DNA of 64,000 bases from Kluyveromyces lactis (taxonomy: Eukaryota > Ascomycota > Saccharomycetes > Saccharomycetales > Saccharomycetaceae), in contig NC_006040.1 in assembly GCF_000002515.2 (NCBI RefSeq), positions 1,054,001-1,118,000 of the forward strand. Direction: 5' to 3'. Of this stretch, positions 8,521-17,636 are shown piece by piece. Every line of letters begins with the position of its first letter. Position 1 is the stretch's first letter. The notes under the pieces were generated by a model, which ran no database searches, was not told the DNA's origin, and was given only the letters and a program-made list of their open reading frames with translations. The position numbers were made by a program, and so were the translations under genes.

Positions 8521-9096
8521 TCATCCCTTCCTGAAATCATCAATTGACACATCGTACTCTCTTGCGTTGGGCAAGTATGCTTTGTAAGTTGAATCGTCTG
8601 TGATCCACAAGGCAGTTCCACTAACGTTACTTATGCTGTTTTCCATCTTTATGGATTTAGTGTATTCCTGTTGGATTGTCTCTATCGATACAGGTTCTTG
8701 GTCTAAATCTACCAACTGTTTTCTGAGCATGGCAATGTGCAATGCCATCTTCATTTGTCTTTGCAGTCCGCTTTTCCTTTCGTTCAAGATCTGTAGTTCT
8801 CTTTTCTTCCTTTGAGCGTTCATCTGTTTCAAGTAAACCTCTTGCATCTGCTGGGACTTGATGACCTGGTTGTTTAGCTTCGATTCCAGCTTCATTCGTT
8901 CGTTGTAGTTATCGATGGCGAAGTATGATAGTGCTCCAAGACTGATGATTATTCCGATTTCTAAGAACGGTTTTCTGCTTAGGGATGACTGAACGGATTG
9001 TGTAAATGGAGCGGGAGGAGTAGAACCGTTGAACAACGGCTGAGGAATGAACCTGGGCCCATTTGATGTGGTATACTTCTTTAGTATGCGCAGCAT
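8521..9096 (-). CDS. Single-pass, probably mitochondrial membrane protein, Ina22-like candidate
   Basis: I do not recognise this gene with certainty. From the Met at 9096 the 191-residue product starts MLRILKKYTTSNGPRF, a basic presequence-like end. It then has one hydrophobic segment at about 44-62 (FLEIGIIISLGALSYFAID) and a long Lys/Gln/Glu-rich coiled-coil-like region with YLKQMNAQRKKRELQILNERK. This layout fits inner-membrane assembly factors of the Ina22/Ina17 kind, but I cannot prove homology. The frame extends to an ATG at 9192; that extension includes Lys codons from a run of 12 A on the coding strand, which looks more like a promoter dA:dT tract. The gene lies at the junction of two ancestral synteny blocks. 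Confidence 0.65.
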   Translation of the reverse strand: MLRILKKYTTSNGPRFIPQPLFNGSTPPAPFTQSVQSSLSRKPFLEIGIIISLGALSYFAIDNYNERMKLESKLNNQVIKSQQMQEVYLKQMNAQRKKRELQILNERKSGLQRQMKMALHIAMLRKQLVDLDQEPVSIETIQQEYTKSIKMENSISNVSGTALWITDDSTYKAYLPNAREYDVSIDDFRKG

Positions 9097-9575
9097 TTTC
9101 AATAGTTGGGAGGCAATTGGTCGGCGGCAGATGCCTTGTACTGTCTTTGTAACTTGTTTCACTCTATATCCTTTTTTTTTTTTGGTTGCCATATAGTAAG
9201 GTTCAAAGTATCATGTTGTAGATCTTTCTTAGTGATAAATTCCGGGATTTAGCCTTAAATAATCAGGCGCGCGAGACCCCCACATAGACGTCTATACCGA
9301 CAAGGTCGTTTACAGTAGAATATGTCCGATTTATTTCAGTTGTGACGACAATCTGTCCTATCTGAACGTGTTATATCTGATATTAAAGATGAGTTTTAAA
9401 GATTGTACATAAAATAAACCTGTTTAGATAATAAACACACGTACAACACACACCATATGCACAGTGCTAACTCTATCACGATGAGGGTACGAGTATCAAC
9501 AAATAATCTAATGAAGTCTCCACTGTAGGCGGTGTACGCAGTTTACTATTCTGTGTTTAGGGCAAAACAGTCTTT
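9097..9575. other. Gap upstream of the Ina22-like gene and 3' of RPL36
   Basis: Includes a 12-bp T tract (9172-9183), GCGCGCGA near 9268 and a 12-bp palindrome ATAGACGTCTAT at 9284-9295 with a CRE-like GACGTC centre. The first two thirds should be the promoter of the gene ending at 8521; the rest is the RPL36 3' region. No gene seen. Confidence 0.4.
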
Positions 9576-10293
9576 TTAATGACGACGAGAAGCGGTAATG
9601 ATTTCGTTCATTTCTTCAACCTTAGCCTTAGCTCTACCGAAAGTTCCCAATCTCTTCTTTGCGACCTTTCTAGCTCTCTTTTCACCAGCGTTTCTGATCA
9701 ATTCGATCAATCTTCTTTCGTATGGAGCCAAAGAAGCGACTTCCTTAACGATAGATCTGACGAAAGTGGTTCTTTGGGAAGCAGCACCCTTTCTGTAAGA
9801 AATCTTTGGGGCTGGGGTCAATTGGTTGACCTTCTTACCTTTGTTCAAACCAACAGCAATACCTGTAAGACAGTTATAAGTATGGGTATTAACAACCTTA
9901 AGTTGTCAATAGACATATAAATATACGAAAATGTTAGTAAATCATGGTCCTTTTAGATAAACAGAGGTTCCAAACTACGTTGTCTTCTTTTGAGAGAGGG
10001 GCGGTGCACCAAATACGTGCACTGTCTTACCATGAATCATGTCTACACTTTTATAATCATCGATATCTGTGCTGCAATCATAATTATGTCACTCATCTCA
10101 CTTTCAATAATTCTTTCCTCAGTGCAATGTATTCCCACAATATATTACTGTTCCTCGTTTGATTCATTTGGTTATACGGTCTTATTCCAATTCTAGGTCC
10201 TTTGTTACTGATATCTCCCTCAAAATATTCGTTCGTTCGCTAGTTTCTTCGTTCATTCATTCATTCAAATCACATACCTGACTTAACGGCCAT
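9576..10293 (-). CDS. RPL36: 60S ribosomal protein eL36, one intron
   Basis: Cytosolic large-subunit ribosomal protein. Exon 1 is 10278-10293 (16 nt) and exon 2 is 9576-9862; joined they give 100 residues starting [17 protein letters not shown] and ending [13 protein letters not shown], matching yeast eL36 throughout. The 415-nt intron (9863-10277) has donor GTATGT, branch site TACTAAC (minus strand of 9933-9939) and acceptor TTACAG. This is the first-codons intron typical of yeast ribosomal protein genes. Promoter features to the right: two Rap1-type sites and a Reb1-type site. S. cerevisiae has two copies (YMR194W, YPL249C-A); here it is followed by MRPL24 and GYP5 as expected. Confidence 0.97.
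9863..10277 (-). other. RPL36 intron
   Basis: Spliceosomal intron with yeast consensus donor GTATGT, branch TACTAAC and acceptor TTACAG. The donor-proximal part holds a GTTC/ATTC repeat tract (about 10229-10268). No snoRNA boxes recognised. Confidence 0.93.
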
Positions 10294-10465
10294 TTTGTTA
10301 CTCTTTGTCGTTCGTGATGGTATTAAAACAACAGATTAAACAAGCTGTAACACTACCATATATCTATTAACAGTGTATATATTGATGCTCTAATCGTCAG
10401 AAAATTTTTATAATACTTTGAAAAATTGTGAAAAGCTGTAGCAGTATAGAAGTTCCAGAGGATGA

Positions 10466-10472
10466 TTACCCG
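10466..10472 (+). promoter_or_regulatory. Reb1-type site upstream of RPL36
   Basis: TTACCCG, about 175 bp upstream of the RPL36 start codon and on its nucleosome-free side of the Rap1 sites. Motif only. Confidence 0.5.
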
Positions 10473-10537
10473 GAGGAGTGTTTGGGAGGGTATGGGAAGT
10501 GAATGGAAACCATGAGATGCCTAGCCTGGGGTCTAAG

Positions 10538-10585
10538 TGGGCAGTCCAGCGGCCAGTTTGGTGGAATGTCCAGGCCCAGACCGGG
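10538..10585. repeat. GC-rich direct repeat upstream of RPL36
   Basis: GGGCAGTCCAGC occurs twice (10538-10549 and 10574-10585) inside a GC-rich stretch of about 150 bp (10486-10640) that contrasts with the AT-rich surroundings. No reading frame here is convincing. Confidence 0.6.
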
Positions 10586-10752
10586 CAGTCCAGCTTAGGG
10601 AGGAAACGGGACAGGCCCTGCCCAGCTCGAAGCAAGCAACGAAGACGGATGGGATGTGTCTGTGCATCCTACCGTCAGCTCAGCGGATTTGGTGGACATG
10701 AGAAAATAATTTCCTAGTATGGAAACATTCTCATTTTCAGCAGAAATTGAGT

Positions 10753-10798
10753 ATGTATGGGTGCAACAGTCAATAATGTCTGGGTGCAACAGTCACAT
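10753..10798 (-). promoter_or_regulatory. Tandem Rap1-type sites of the RPL36 promoter
   Basis: A 23-bp unit is tandemly duplicated with few changes. Each copy contains a Rap1-like core: ATGTATGGGTGC (10753-10764; reverse complement GCACCCATACAT) and ATGTCTGGGTGC (10776-10787). Paired Rap1 sites about 450 bp upstream of the ATG are typical of ribosomal protein genes. A perfect 17-bp inverted repeat GTTCAATT-C-AATTGAAC follows at 10806-10822. Confidence 0.75.
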
Positions 10799-10960
10799 GC
10801 ACACCGTTCAATTCAATTGAACAGTGGGTGATTAACTCTTGCATCGGTCAGTCGGACAACTAACGCATAGTCTTCAAGCATCCTCCCAGCTCATGGTAGA
10901 ATCTATTTTCTCATTGTTTACAAGCTTTTATATAAAATTGGAACAAAATCTATTCAGTTC

Positions 10961-11728
10961 TCATACAGTAATCGTACTCAAATCGAAATTCAAGGCCTTT
11001 AATCTCGATACGATGTCTGCCACGTCACGGGTAGCAAATTGGTCCATGAATTTCTTAAACGATAGATCTAATCCATCCGCTTTGTGTTCCATCTTTTCCA
11101 ATGGGAAAAGGGTATGCAATAGTTTACGCTTACCAGCAGTAATTCTCAATGGTTCTCCATCGACAACAACTTTGTACAATACGGTGACTTCGTTGCCATT
11201 GGCATCTGTGACAGTCTCAGCGTCCTTATGTACAGGATTGGCAGCTTTTTCCTTAGAGTTCAGTAGTCTGTAACGGAGTTTCCAACCAGTAGGTCCCAAT
11301 TCCTTAATTCTGGCGGCCTTTTCCTTAGTCAAATAGTTGTCAATACCACCTTCCTTGGTAATTGTTCTTAAAACTTTTGCTGTCATCTTAATACTAATCT
11401 TTCTGTTCAAAGTCTCACTCCATAGTCCTTTTCTAATAACGTTTGGACTCCATGATCTCCTGGTTTTTGTCTTCGATTCAGCGATGTTATTACCGAATTG
11501 GATGAAAGACGCACCGTATAAACCTTTGTTACTCTGTTTGTAAATTGGAGATTCTCCGTATGGATAATCAGGGAATTCCTTCTTCTCCTTTGGGATATAT
11601 AATGGCTTGCTGTCGCCGACTTGATACGTCTTTGGAGTTGGGATCTGTCTGCTTTCAACTAATCTCCATTCTCTGAGGAGGTGGCTAAGAGTGGAAAACC
11701 CTCTTTGGGAACTTGGAAAAAACTTCAT
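10961..11728 (-). CDS. MRPL24: Mitochondrial ribosomal protein bL28m (MrpL24)
   Basis: Large-subunit mitoribosomal protein of the L28 family. 255 residues (258 in S. cerevisiae). The N-terminus [22 protein letters not shown] is a plausible presequence. The bL28 core is [25 protein letters not shown], then [28 protein letters not shown] at about residues 75-130, with a fungal-specific C-terminal extension. Between RPL36 and GYP5 exactly as YMR194W-193W-192W. About 300 bp to the GYP5 stop, so the genes are separately transcribed. Confidence 0.95.
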   Translation of the reverse strand: MKFFPSSQRGFSTLSHLLREWRLVESRQIPTPKTYQVGDSKPLYIPKEKKEFPDYPYGESPIYKQSNKGLYGASFIQFGNNIAESKTKTRRSWSPNVIRKGLWSETLNRKISIKMTAKVLRTITKEGGIDNYLTKEKAARIKELGPTGWKLRYRLLNSKEKAANPVHKDAETVTDANGNEVTVLYKVVVDGEPLRITAGKRKLLHTLFPLEKMEHKADGLDLSFKKFMDQFATRDVADIVSRLKALNFDLSTITV

Positions 11729-12031
11729 TCCAGATGAACGATCTCCGTGCTTATTGGTGAACGTACAGAGACTCTTAGACCAACTAGCTTCATACTAGGT
11801 TCAAGCTCCTTCTCTTCACCTTAGTGCATGTATCAAGTCGTTATTTTCTAAAATTTTGAATAAGCTTTGGAAAGATCAAAACCGTATACAGCGAGAATGG
11901 TAAAGCATAAGGAAATTTATGATTAGAATACACCTCTGCGTAATGGTTGGCGGTATCATGTATGTATGAAGGGTATGTATATATGTACGGCTGGATGGAT
12001 ATTGTGAATGAGGTCCCTGTTGCAATTTTTC
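11729..12031. other. MRPL24 promoter and GYP5 3' flank
   Basis: 303 bp, AT-rich with TATATATG-type runs near 11975-11985. No gene and no recognised site. Confidence 0.4.
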
Positions 12032-14191
12032 TCATTTCTTCCATGGTGATTTGAAAGCCCAATTCCCGAGACGATTTCCCTTTGGATTGGTGGCATCTTT
12101 GGTCCAAGTCTTACCTGTGCGTAATTCATAGTTCTCTTTTTCTAATTCGTCAAGGCGTGTTCTGAGCTCTTGATTTTCGTCCATAACTTCCAGATTTCTT
12201 TCCATTGTTCTATTCAAATCTGCTTTCAAATCTGTGGGAATTTCAGCATCTGGATTAGGTAACGTTTGTTTATAAAGTTCACGTTCCAGTTGTTTCTTCA
12301 AATCTTCTATCTCTAGTAATAAATCCTTATTTTCGTCCTGAAGAGTTTCCATCCGAAGTCTGTTTTCAATTAGTTCATTGGCAATAGTGATATGCTCTCT
12401 GTTTAATAGCGAATAGTCATTTTCTAATTTCTTCAACTCTTTTTGAAGCTGTCTGTTTTTAATTCTTTGTTCCTCATATTGTTGTTCCTTTTCCGTTTCC
12501 AACTTGTGAATCTCATCGTACTCTTTCACGTAACGCTCCAATTGCAATGGAGTTAATTTGATTTCCAACGAATCAGAGATGAATCTATCAATATCGTACT
12601 CTTCTGGGTTCTCCTTAGAAGCATAGTGTTGGAAAAGGTCCTCCTTCAAGAAGTCTAAGAGAGAATCGAAACTGAGAATGATCAAATTACGACTGTTCTT
12701 TAACATCAACGTTAAACTGAATTTTAGCATCGATTCGATACCTTCAAGTATGACAATATCCATGATTCTGAGAACGAATTCAAGGGGAAATTTGTATGCG
12801 AACATCGTCAGGAACCATTGAGTTGCAAACATTGTAGATCTTATTCCCTGCCTGATCAAATGGTTATACAATTGAGGATCATTTTCCTCCAAAAGTGTAT
12901 CAAATTGGTACAATTTCAACATCAGGCCAGGCATTCCCGGCAAGAATAAATCCCTTAATCCGTATACTTTCATGAGTTTCGTTAATAGAGAAAACGCTTG
13001 CCATTCTTCTTCACAGTTCAATATTAAAGTAGTAGCAATAAAACCCATGCCCTGTGTGTAACCAACTGGTGGGTCATAAAGAGAGTAAGCCTTGAGCACG
13101 CTGAATAAAGAATCTGTCTTACCTTCTGGGATGAACTTCGTTCTAGATAAATCTCTTTTGATTGCCTTTTCATGCGGTGACTCCAATAGAAGTAAGGAAC
13201 AGTATAACTCCTCCATCTCCTTGTAATTTGAACTGGTTAGTAGCTGCCATATAATACCACGGACTTGAGTTGGGATACCTTTCCCTACTTCAGTTTCTAA
13301 TTTCTTTGAGTCATCCTTGACTATATCGCTAAAATTATGAACCAGCTTACTCCAGAATGGCCAATCGTATTGTACCAATTCTTTGTCCGCATGATCTAGT
13401 AAGCTATCATATTCTTCTCTTAGTGTCTTGGTACCTTCTTTTGCATGCTCACGCTCTTTGTCATCTCTTAGTTCCAATTCGGTTTCGTTTTGAATGAATC
13501 TGTTCAATATCAAATCGAAATCACTGCTGTCGGAACGTTTATGCTGATTAAAATGAGCACGAAACTTGGGAGACTTCATTTCCTCGGACAATGGTGGAGG
13601 TACGAAATGTACAGGTCCAGATAAAGACGTTGCCACATGAGATCTTGAAGGAAGTGGTGGTTTCTCTCCCGCAATGTGGTCCCTTGGAGGTAAATGTGGT
13701 GGCTTAGTTTCGTTATTGAATGACTCAATCTTCTGTTCTAAAATCTCTTGCTTGGATTTTATCACACTCTCATTAGATAAACTATCCTTATCAGTATCAA
13801 TTGGTTCGGTTTCATTATTAACAACCTCCACTGTATCTGGTGCTTCACTTTCTACCGTTGAACTATCCACTGGTTCATCTGCAACTTCTTCCTTCACCTC
13901 AATAGCACCAGTGATAGGAGGAGAATCTTCATTATTCTTCTTTTCCGTAGCAGCAAAACTGACATCAGTCTCCTTTATTTCATTAGCACTGGGAGCACCG
14001 TCATTAGCAGGTGCGTCTGCTACATCCGGCTGTTCTGTTTCTATTTCTATTTTGTCCCCTGATGGCTCAACATTCTCGGACTCATCTAATGGCAATTCCG
14101 CATCATTTGATGCCGTAGATTTAACATCATCTTTAGTTTCTACCTGATCTGTCATATCTGAACAGTATTCAGCCCGCTTATAGTGTTTCAA
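12032..14191 (-). CDS. GYP5: Gyp5/Gyl1-type Rab GTPase-activating protein
   Basis: TBC-domain GAP acting on Ypt1/Sec4-class Rabs in exocytosis at sites of polarised growth. The first about 240 residues are acidic and disordered with PPLPSR/PPHLPPR proline patches. The TBC domain (about 295-510) keeps RGIIWQ, the Arg-finger motif IKRDLSRT and the Gln-finger YTQGM, so it should be catalytically active. A coiled coil follows (about 560-690). S. cerevisiae has two paralogues, Gyp5 (YPL249C) and Gyl1 (YMR192W); this is the single pre-duplication gene. The start could be Met13 (14155, MTDQVETKDD) rather than Met1. A Reb1-type CGGGTAA lies at 14303-14309. Confidence 0.93.
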   Translation of the reverse strand: MKHYKRAEYCSDMTDQVETKDDVKSTASNDAELPLDESENVEPSGDKIEIETEQPDVADAPANDGAPSANEIKETDVSFAATEKKNNEDSPPITGAIEVKEEVADEPVDSSTVESEAPDTVEVVNNETEPIDTDKDSLSNESVIKSKQEILEQKIESFNNETKPPHLPPRDHIAGEKPPLPSRSHVATSLSGPVHFVPPPLSEEMKSPKFRAHFNQHKRSDSSDFDLILNRFIQNETELELRDDKEREHAKEGTKTLREEYDSLLDHADKELVQYDWPFWSKLVHNFSDIVKDDSKKLETEVGKGIPTQVRGIIWQLLTSSNYKEMEELYCSLLLLESPHEKAIKRDLSRTKFIPEGKTDSLFSVLKAYSLYDPPVGYTQGMGFIATTLILNCEEEWQAFSLLTKLMKVYGLRDLFLPGMPGLMLKLYQFDTLLEENDPQLYNHLIRQGIRSTMFATQWFLTMFAYKFPLEFVLRIMDIVILEGIESMLKFSLTLMLKNSRNLIILSFDSLLDFLKEDLFQHYASKENPEEYDIDRFISDSLEIKLTPLQLERYVKEYDEIHKLETEKEQQYEEQRIKNRQLQKELKKLENDYSLLNREHITIANELIENRLRMETLQDENKDLLLEIEDLKKQLERELYKQTLPNPDAEIPTDLKADLNRTMERNLEVMDENQELRTRLDELEKENYELRTGKTWTKDATNPKGNRLGNWAFKSPWKK

Positions 14192-14515
14192 GAGGTTTCG
14201 TGCTACTTTCCTTCAAGGTAACATAGGGTTGATGGGCTTTAAACAATTATACAATGGTCAATATTTCAATCTTGTTCGAGAGAATAGCCTGAAACGGCTG
14301 GCCGGGTAATTTTATAAACAGACGCGCGACTGGAATGTTCGAGTGTCAGTTAAAGCGAAGCCGTATTGCTTATAATAGGAATGGATGATTCACCTAATAT
14401 ACAACGTGTTGGCGTTAGTATACTCAGAGAAACAAAATATAGCATTGGTGGATATATGTCTAAATATTTAGAGGGTTAAATAGTGCTTAAAGAAAAGACC
14501 AAGATTAGTGATATA
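14192..14515. promoter_or_regulatory. GYP5 promoter with Reb1-type site
   Basis: 324-bp gap. CGGGTAA at 14303-14309 is a Reb1 core about 110 bp upstream of the GYP5 start, followed directly by TTTTATAAA. The right part is the 3' flank of the transporter gene ending at 14516. Confidence 0.5.
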
Positions 14516-16297
14516 TTAGTGCATACCCAAGTCTCTATACTTCTTAACTAAAGACCAGTAGTAATGTTTAGTTCTGTTTCTGAGGCCCGGACCCCAAATT
14601 ACCATTCCAACAAATGTCAAGTTACATGCTAAGAGAATGAAAGCGGCACTGATAAATGCGTTTTTCAAACCAAGGTTTTCAATCCATTTGGTGATACCAA
14701 AGGAAACAGCAAAGGACATGACATTTCTGATGATGATAACCACGACCATCGCTTCAGTATCCAATTCCTTGTAACAGTCAATAGCATATGTCGTGGAAAT
14801 GGTGATACCAAACATTGAACAACCACCTAACATTCCAAGACCAAACACCAAACCAAACCAGTGGATTTCATAGTAAGCACCGACGCCCCATAGAATACAC
14901 GCAGCGACACCAATGAAACAGTAGATTATAACGGTGTACAATCTGTCTTCTGGCAAACTGAGACCACCACGATATCTGGCAATACGGACCTTCAACCAAT
15001 CGGAGAAAGTACCGACTAGGAAAAAGACAATGAAAGAGAAGATCAATGGAGAGAAGTAAGCAAGACCACAAGCCGTACTGGAAAAGTTGTATGGAGGAGC
15101 AGCTAAGATAAGGACCTCAGTTGCGTTTAAAACATTGAACCAAATTAGGGATTGACCGTAGAAGAAACCTGCCCATAAGATACCAGGTAAACCGAATAAA
15201 TAAAATGGTGCCATGAAGTAATGATGTAGTAGGAATTTTTCCTTTGCACCACTTGTCATGGAGAGTTTACTCCAGAACGTTTTAGTCGATTTTCTCTGTT
15301 GCACGGTCGCTCCGTCCACAACTTCAACTCGGCTCAATTGGTTCATGATATTTGAGTTTTCAGCACTTAACACTGAGTGCAAAACGTCGGGTACATCACC
15401 AGTGACACCACCGACGCTATCTGAGCTGGTTTCATCCACGTTGATATGATTATTTTCTTTATTCAACAAAGTGTCGATGTTGGCTGTAGCTGAAAATACA
15501 TTTGAAACGACAGTGCCATCGTGGCGGTCCATTGTGATCGGTTGGCCAGTTCTGGAATCGATCTTTAGTTTACGATCGTAATTAGTCTCTTCCATGAAGA
15601 AGAATAGAAACACGGTACAAACAGCAGCAAAAATGGCACACCACCACATGACCCATTCCCACGATTGTCCATCAGAAATGAAACCAGCGATACATGGTGC
15701 GATATAACTAGCAAAGAGTAGTGTTACACCGTATGTTGCTAGACCCGAAGATCTTTGATGTTCAAAGAATAAGTCACTGACAGTAATTTCTGGCAACGAC
15801 TCAATGGCAGCACCAAAGAACCCTTGTACAACTTTAGAGCCGATCCATTCACCTTTGCTTTTGGTATATGGAGGCCAAACGCAAATCAAAGCAGTAGCAA
15901 GCATAGTGAACACATAAACAGGCCTCTTACCGTATTGCAACGCCAAAGGTTGGAAAACAAAACAACCGATACCGAGAAACAAGAAAAGATAACCAGTAGC
16001 GTTGTTCAATTGACTTAATGAGATACCGGTTTGAATGGAAACATCGTTCAATACCGAATAGATAGCAGCAGTAGGAACACCGACACCTAATGTGTACACC
16101 AATGAGCATGACAACGCAAGGAGCTTCCTTTTCATTTCCCAGTTTAATGGGTCGTCTGGATCGTCAGATGGGGTTGGCACCAAGACAATCTTCGCATTTT
16201 TGTCACTTTTATCATGTCCATCAACTAAATGGACATTACCAGGCACGGCTTCGAAGTCAATGCCACCATGAGAATCAAATTCCTTCTCTTTAGACAT
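14516..16297 (-). CDS. Hol1-type DHA1 major facilitator transporter
   Basis: Twelve-segment drug:H+ antiporter-1 family transporter at the plasma membrane, 593 residues. Family signs shared with S. cerevisiae Hol1 are IVLVPTPSDDPDDPLNWEMKRK before the first segment, DLFFEHQ after TM4-5, a long hydrophilic central loop (about 240-350) and AAPPYNFSSTACGLAYFSPL in the second half. The substrate cannot be read from sequence; Hol1 relatives move polyamines, cations and small organic amines. It shares a 1.3-kb promoter with the divergent amidase gene and is not part of the ancestral gene order here, since GYP5 and GAL4 are adjacent in S. cerevisiae. Co-function with the amidase is inferred. Confidence 0.88.
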   Translation of the reverse strand: MSKEKEFDSHGGIDFEAVPGNVHLVDGHDKSDKNAKIVLVPTPSDDPDDPLNWEMKRKLLALSCSLVYTLGVGVPTAAIYSVLNDVSIQTGISLSQLNNATGYLFLFLGIGCFVFQPLALQYGKRPVYVFTMLATALICVWPPYTKSKGEWIGSKVVQGFFGAAIESLPEITVSDLFFEHQRSSGLATYGVTLLFASYIAPCIAGFISDGQSWEWVMWWCAIFAAVCTVFLFFFMEETNYDRKLKIDSRTGQPITMDRHDGTVVSNVFSATANIDTLLNKENNHINVDETSSDSVGGVTGDVPDVLHSVLSAENSNIMNQLSRVEVVDGATVQQRKSTKTFWSKLSMTSGAKEKFLLHHYFMAPFYLFGLPGILWAGFFYGQSLIWFNVLNATEVLILAAPPYNFSSTACGLAYFSPLIFSFIVFFLVGTFSDWLKVRIARYRGGLSLPEDRLYTVIIYCFIGVAACILWGVGAYYEIHWFGLVFGLGMLGGCSMFGITISTTYAIDCYKELDTEAMVVVIIIRNVMSFAVSFGITKWIENLGLKNAFISAAFILLACNLTFVGMVIWGPGLRNRTKHYYWSLVKKYRDLGMH

Positions 16298-17636
16298 GTT
16301 GTATTTTTTTTTGCTAGATAGTAAGGTATTATTCTTCCTTGAGCTGTTGTGATCTATGAGATTGGCATTAACAGATCCTATTCAAAGGCAAAGTATATCA
16401 AAGGCAGTTTGTTAACTTTGGCAAGGGTTTAAGTATTCCAAAAAAAAAGAACACTAGTAAAGAATAATCAAAACGAATGGCTGTAATCTTATCAAATTTA
16501 GAACAACCTTGTTTATTGTTCGTGTTCCCTTGGTTTTCTGTTTCAACAAATGTGATTAACAATAAAAGTTCACCGTTATCGAAAGATTCAATATTCTTTT
16601 CTTAATCAAAATAGTGGAGATCACCAAGTATTCAACTTCTAATCCATGTATTTGTTAATACGTTGATCTTGATGTGGTGAATTATAATCGTGTTTGGCAT
16701 AGTGTAACAAAATCGGGGATCAGTTATAAACAAAGATCGCGTTGCACACCGATTAAAAGAATCATTCTTGACAGCAACTAACAAGGTTACGTCCTTATAC
16801 CCAAGTAACCATCCCTATTTGTCAGTACCGTATCAACAAGATACCAAAGCTTCTGACACGAACCAAGTAATGCTATGCATATTTTCATTCGAGGTGACTC
16901 GAATCTATCATTTTTTAATCATCTTTAACGCAAACCTCGATTAAACCTTTTCGAGATAACAGATAGAGATAGTAAAATATTCCTAATCGGGAAACCATTG
17001 ATAAAACTATCAACGCATTGTCACCTCGATTAAGGAAAGAGACAGAACGGTGCTTAGCTGAGTAATGTTGCTTCTCGCTGGACCGCGATTAATGCGGAAC
17101 ATACCCCTGGTAGGCTGGCAGATTCAACCCCAAACCAAGAACTAGTCCCCTAATTTTTTATGAAATACACCTCGATTATGAAGATTAAACTTAGTTTCAT
17201 AGATGATGATCCAGATTTCTGACTCTCCGGTCATAACCCAAATCATATTCTACATCGTAGATGTGGTAGCTTTTGGGAGAGGATCAAGTAATCGATGATT
17301 GGTTTGTTCCAAATCATACGCGATGAACATAATGCTCAGGAGTTAGGAATGGTGGCCATTTCAGCGGAGATCTTTCCAATGGAGATGAAAGAAGAAGAAG
17401 AACCAAGCGGTAGCTACTGACTTTTTTAAGTTCCGTAGGATTTAAGGGAGGTTGTTGCTAAGGTTTGGTAATATCATCATATAAATAAGGACCAAAGAGC
17501 GTTTAACATCGTTTGTATTGTCTGCAATTTTTTTTATCAACTTGGTCAATTATATGAATGTAACATATCGAAGTCAAACAGATACACTGTATCACATTAG
17601 GTACTTCTACATATACTACCACACCGAAATATCATA
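16298..17636. promoter_or_regulatory. Shared transporter/amidase promoter with ACCTCGATTA repeats
   Basis: 1.34-kb divergent promoter. Exact ACCTCGATTA copies are at 16934-16943, 17023-17032 and 17169-17178. Variants are ACCGCGATTA at 17082-17091 (inside CCGC-N7-GCGG, 17083-17097) and ACCGATTA at 16748-16755. A symmetric element ATTCGAG-GTGA-CTCGAAT lies at 16887-16904, and TCGAGATAA at 16951-16959 completes an inverted pair with the first copy. The amidase has a TATA box TATAAATA at 17480-17487. The same 10-mer recurs upstream of the adjacent Zn2Cys6 gene. Confidence 0.7.

Noticed and set aside
13674-14147. 157-codon plus-strand frame opposite GYP5
   Set aside because: Antisense shadow of the acidic, Ser/Thr-rich GYP5 N-terminus.
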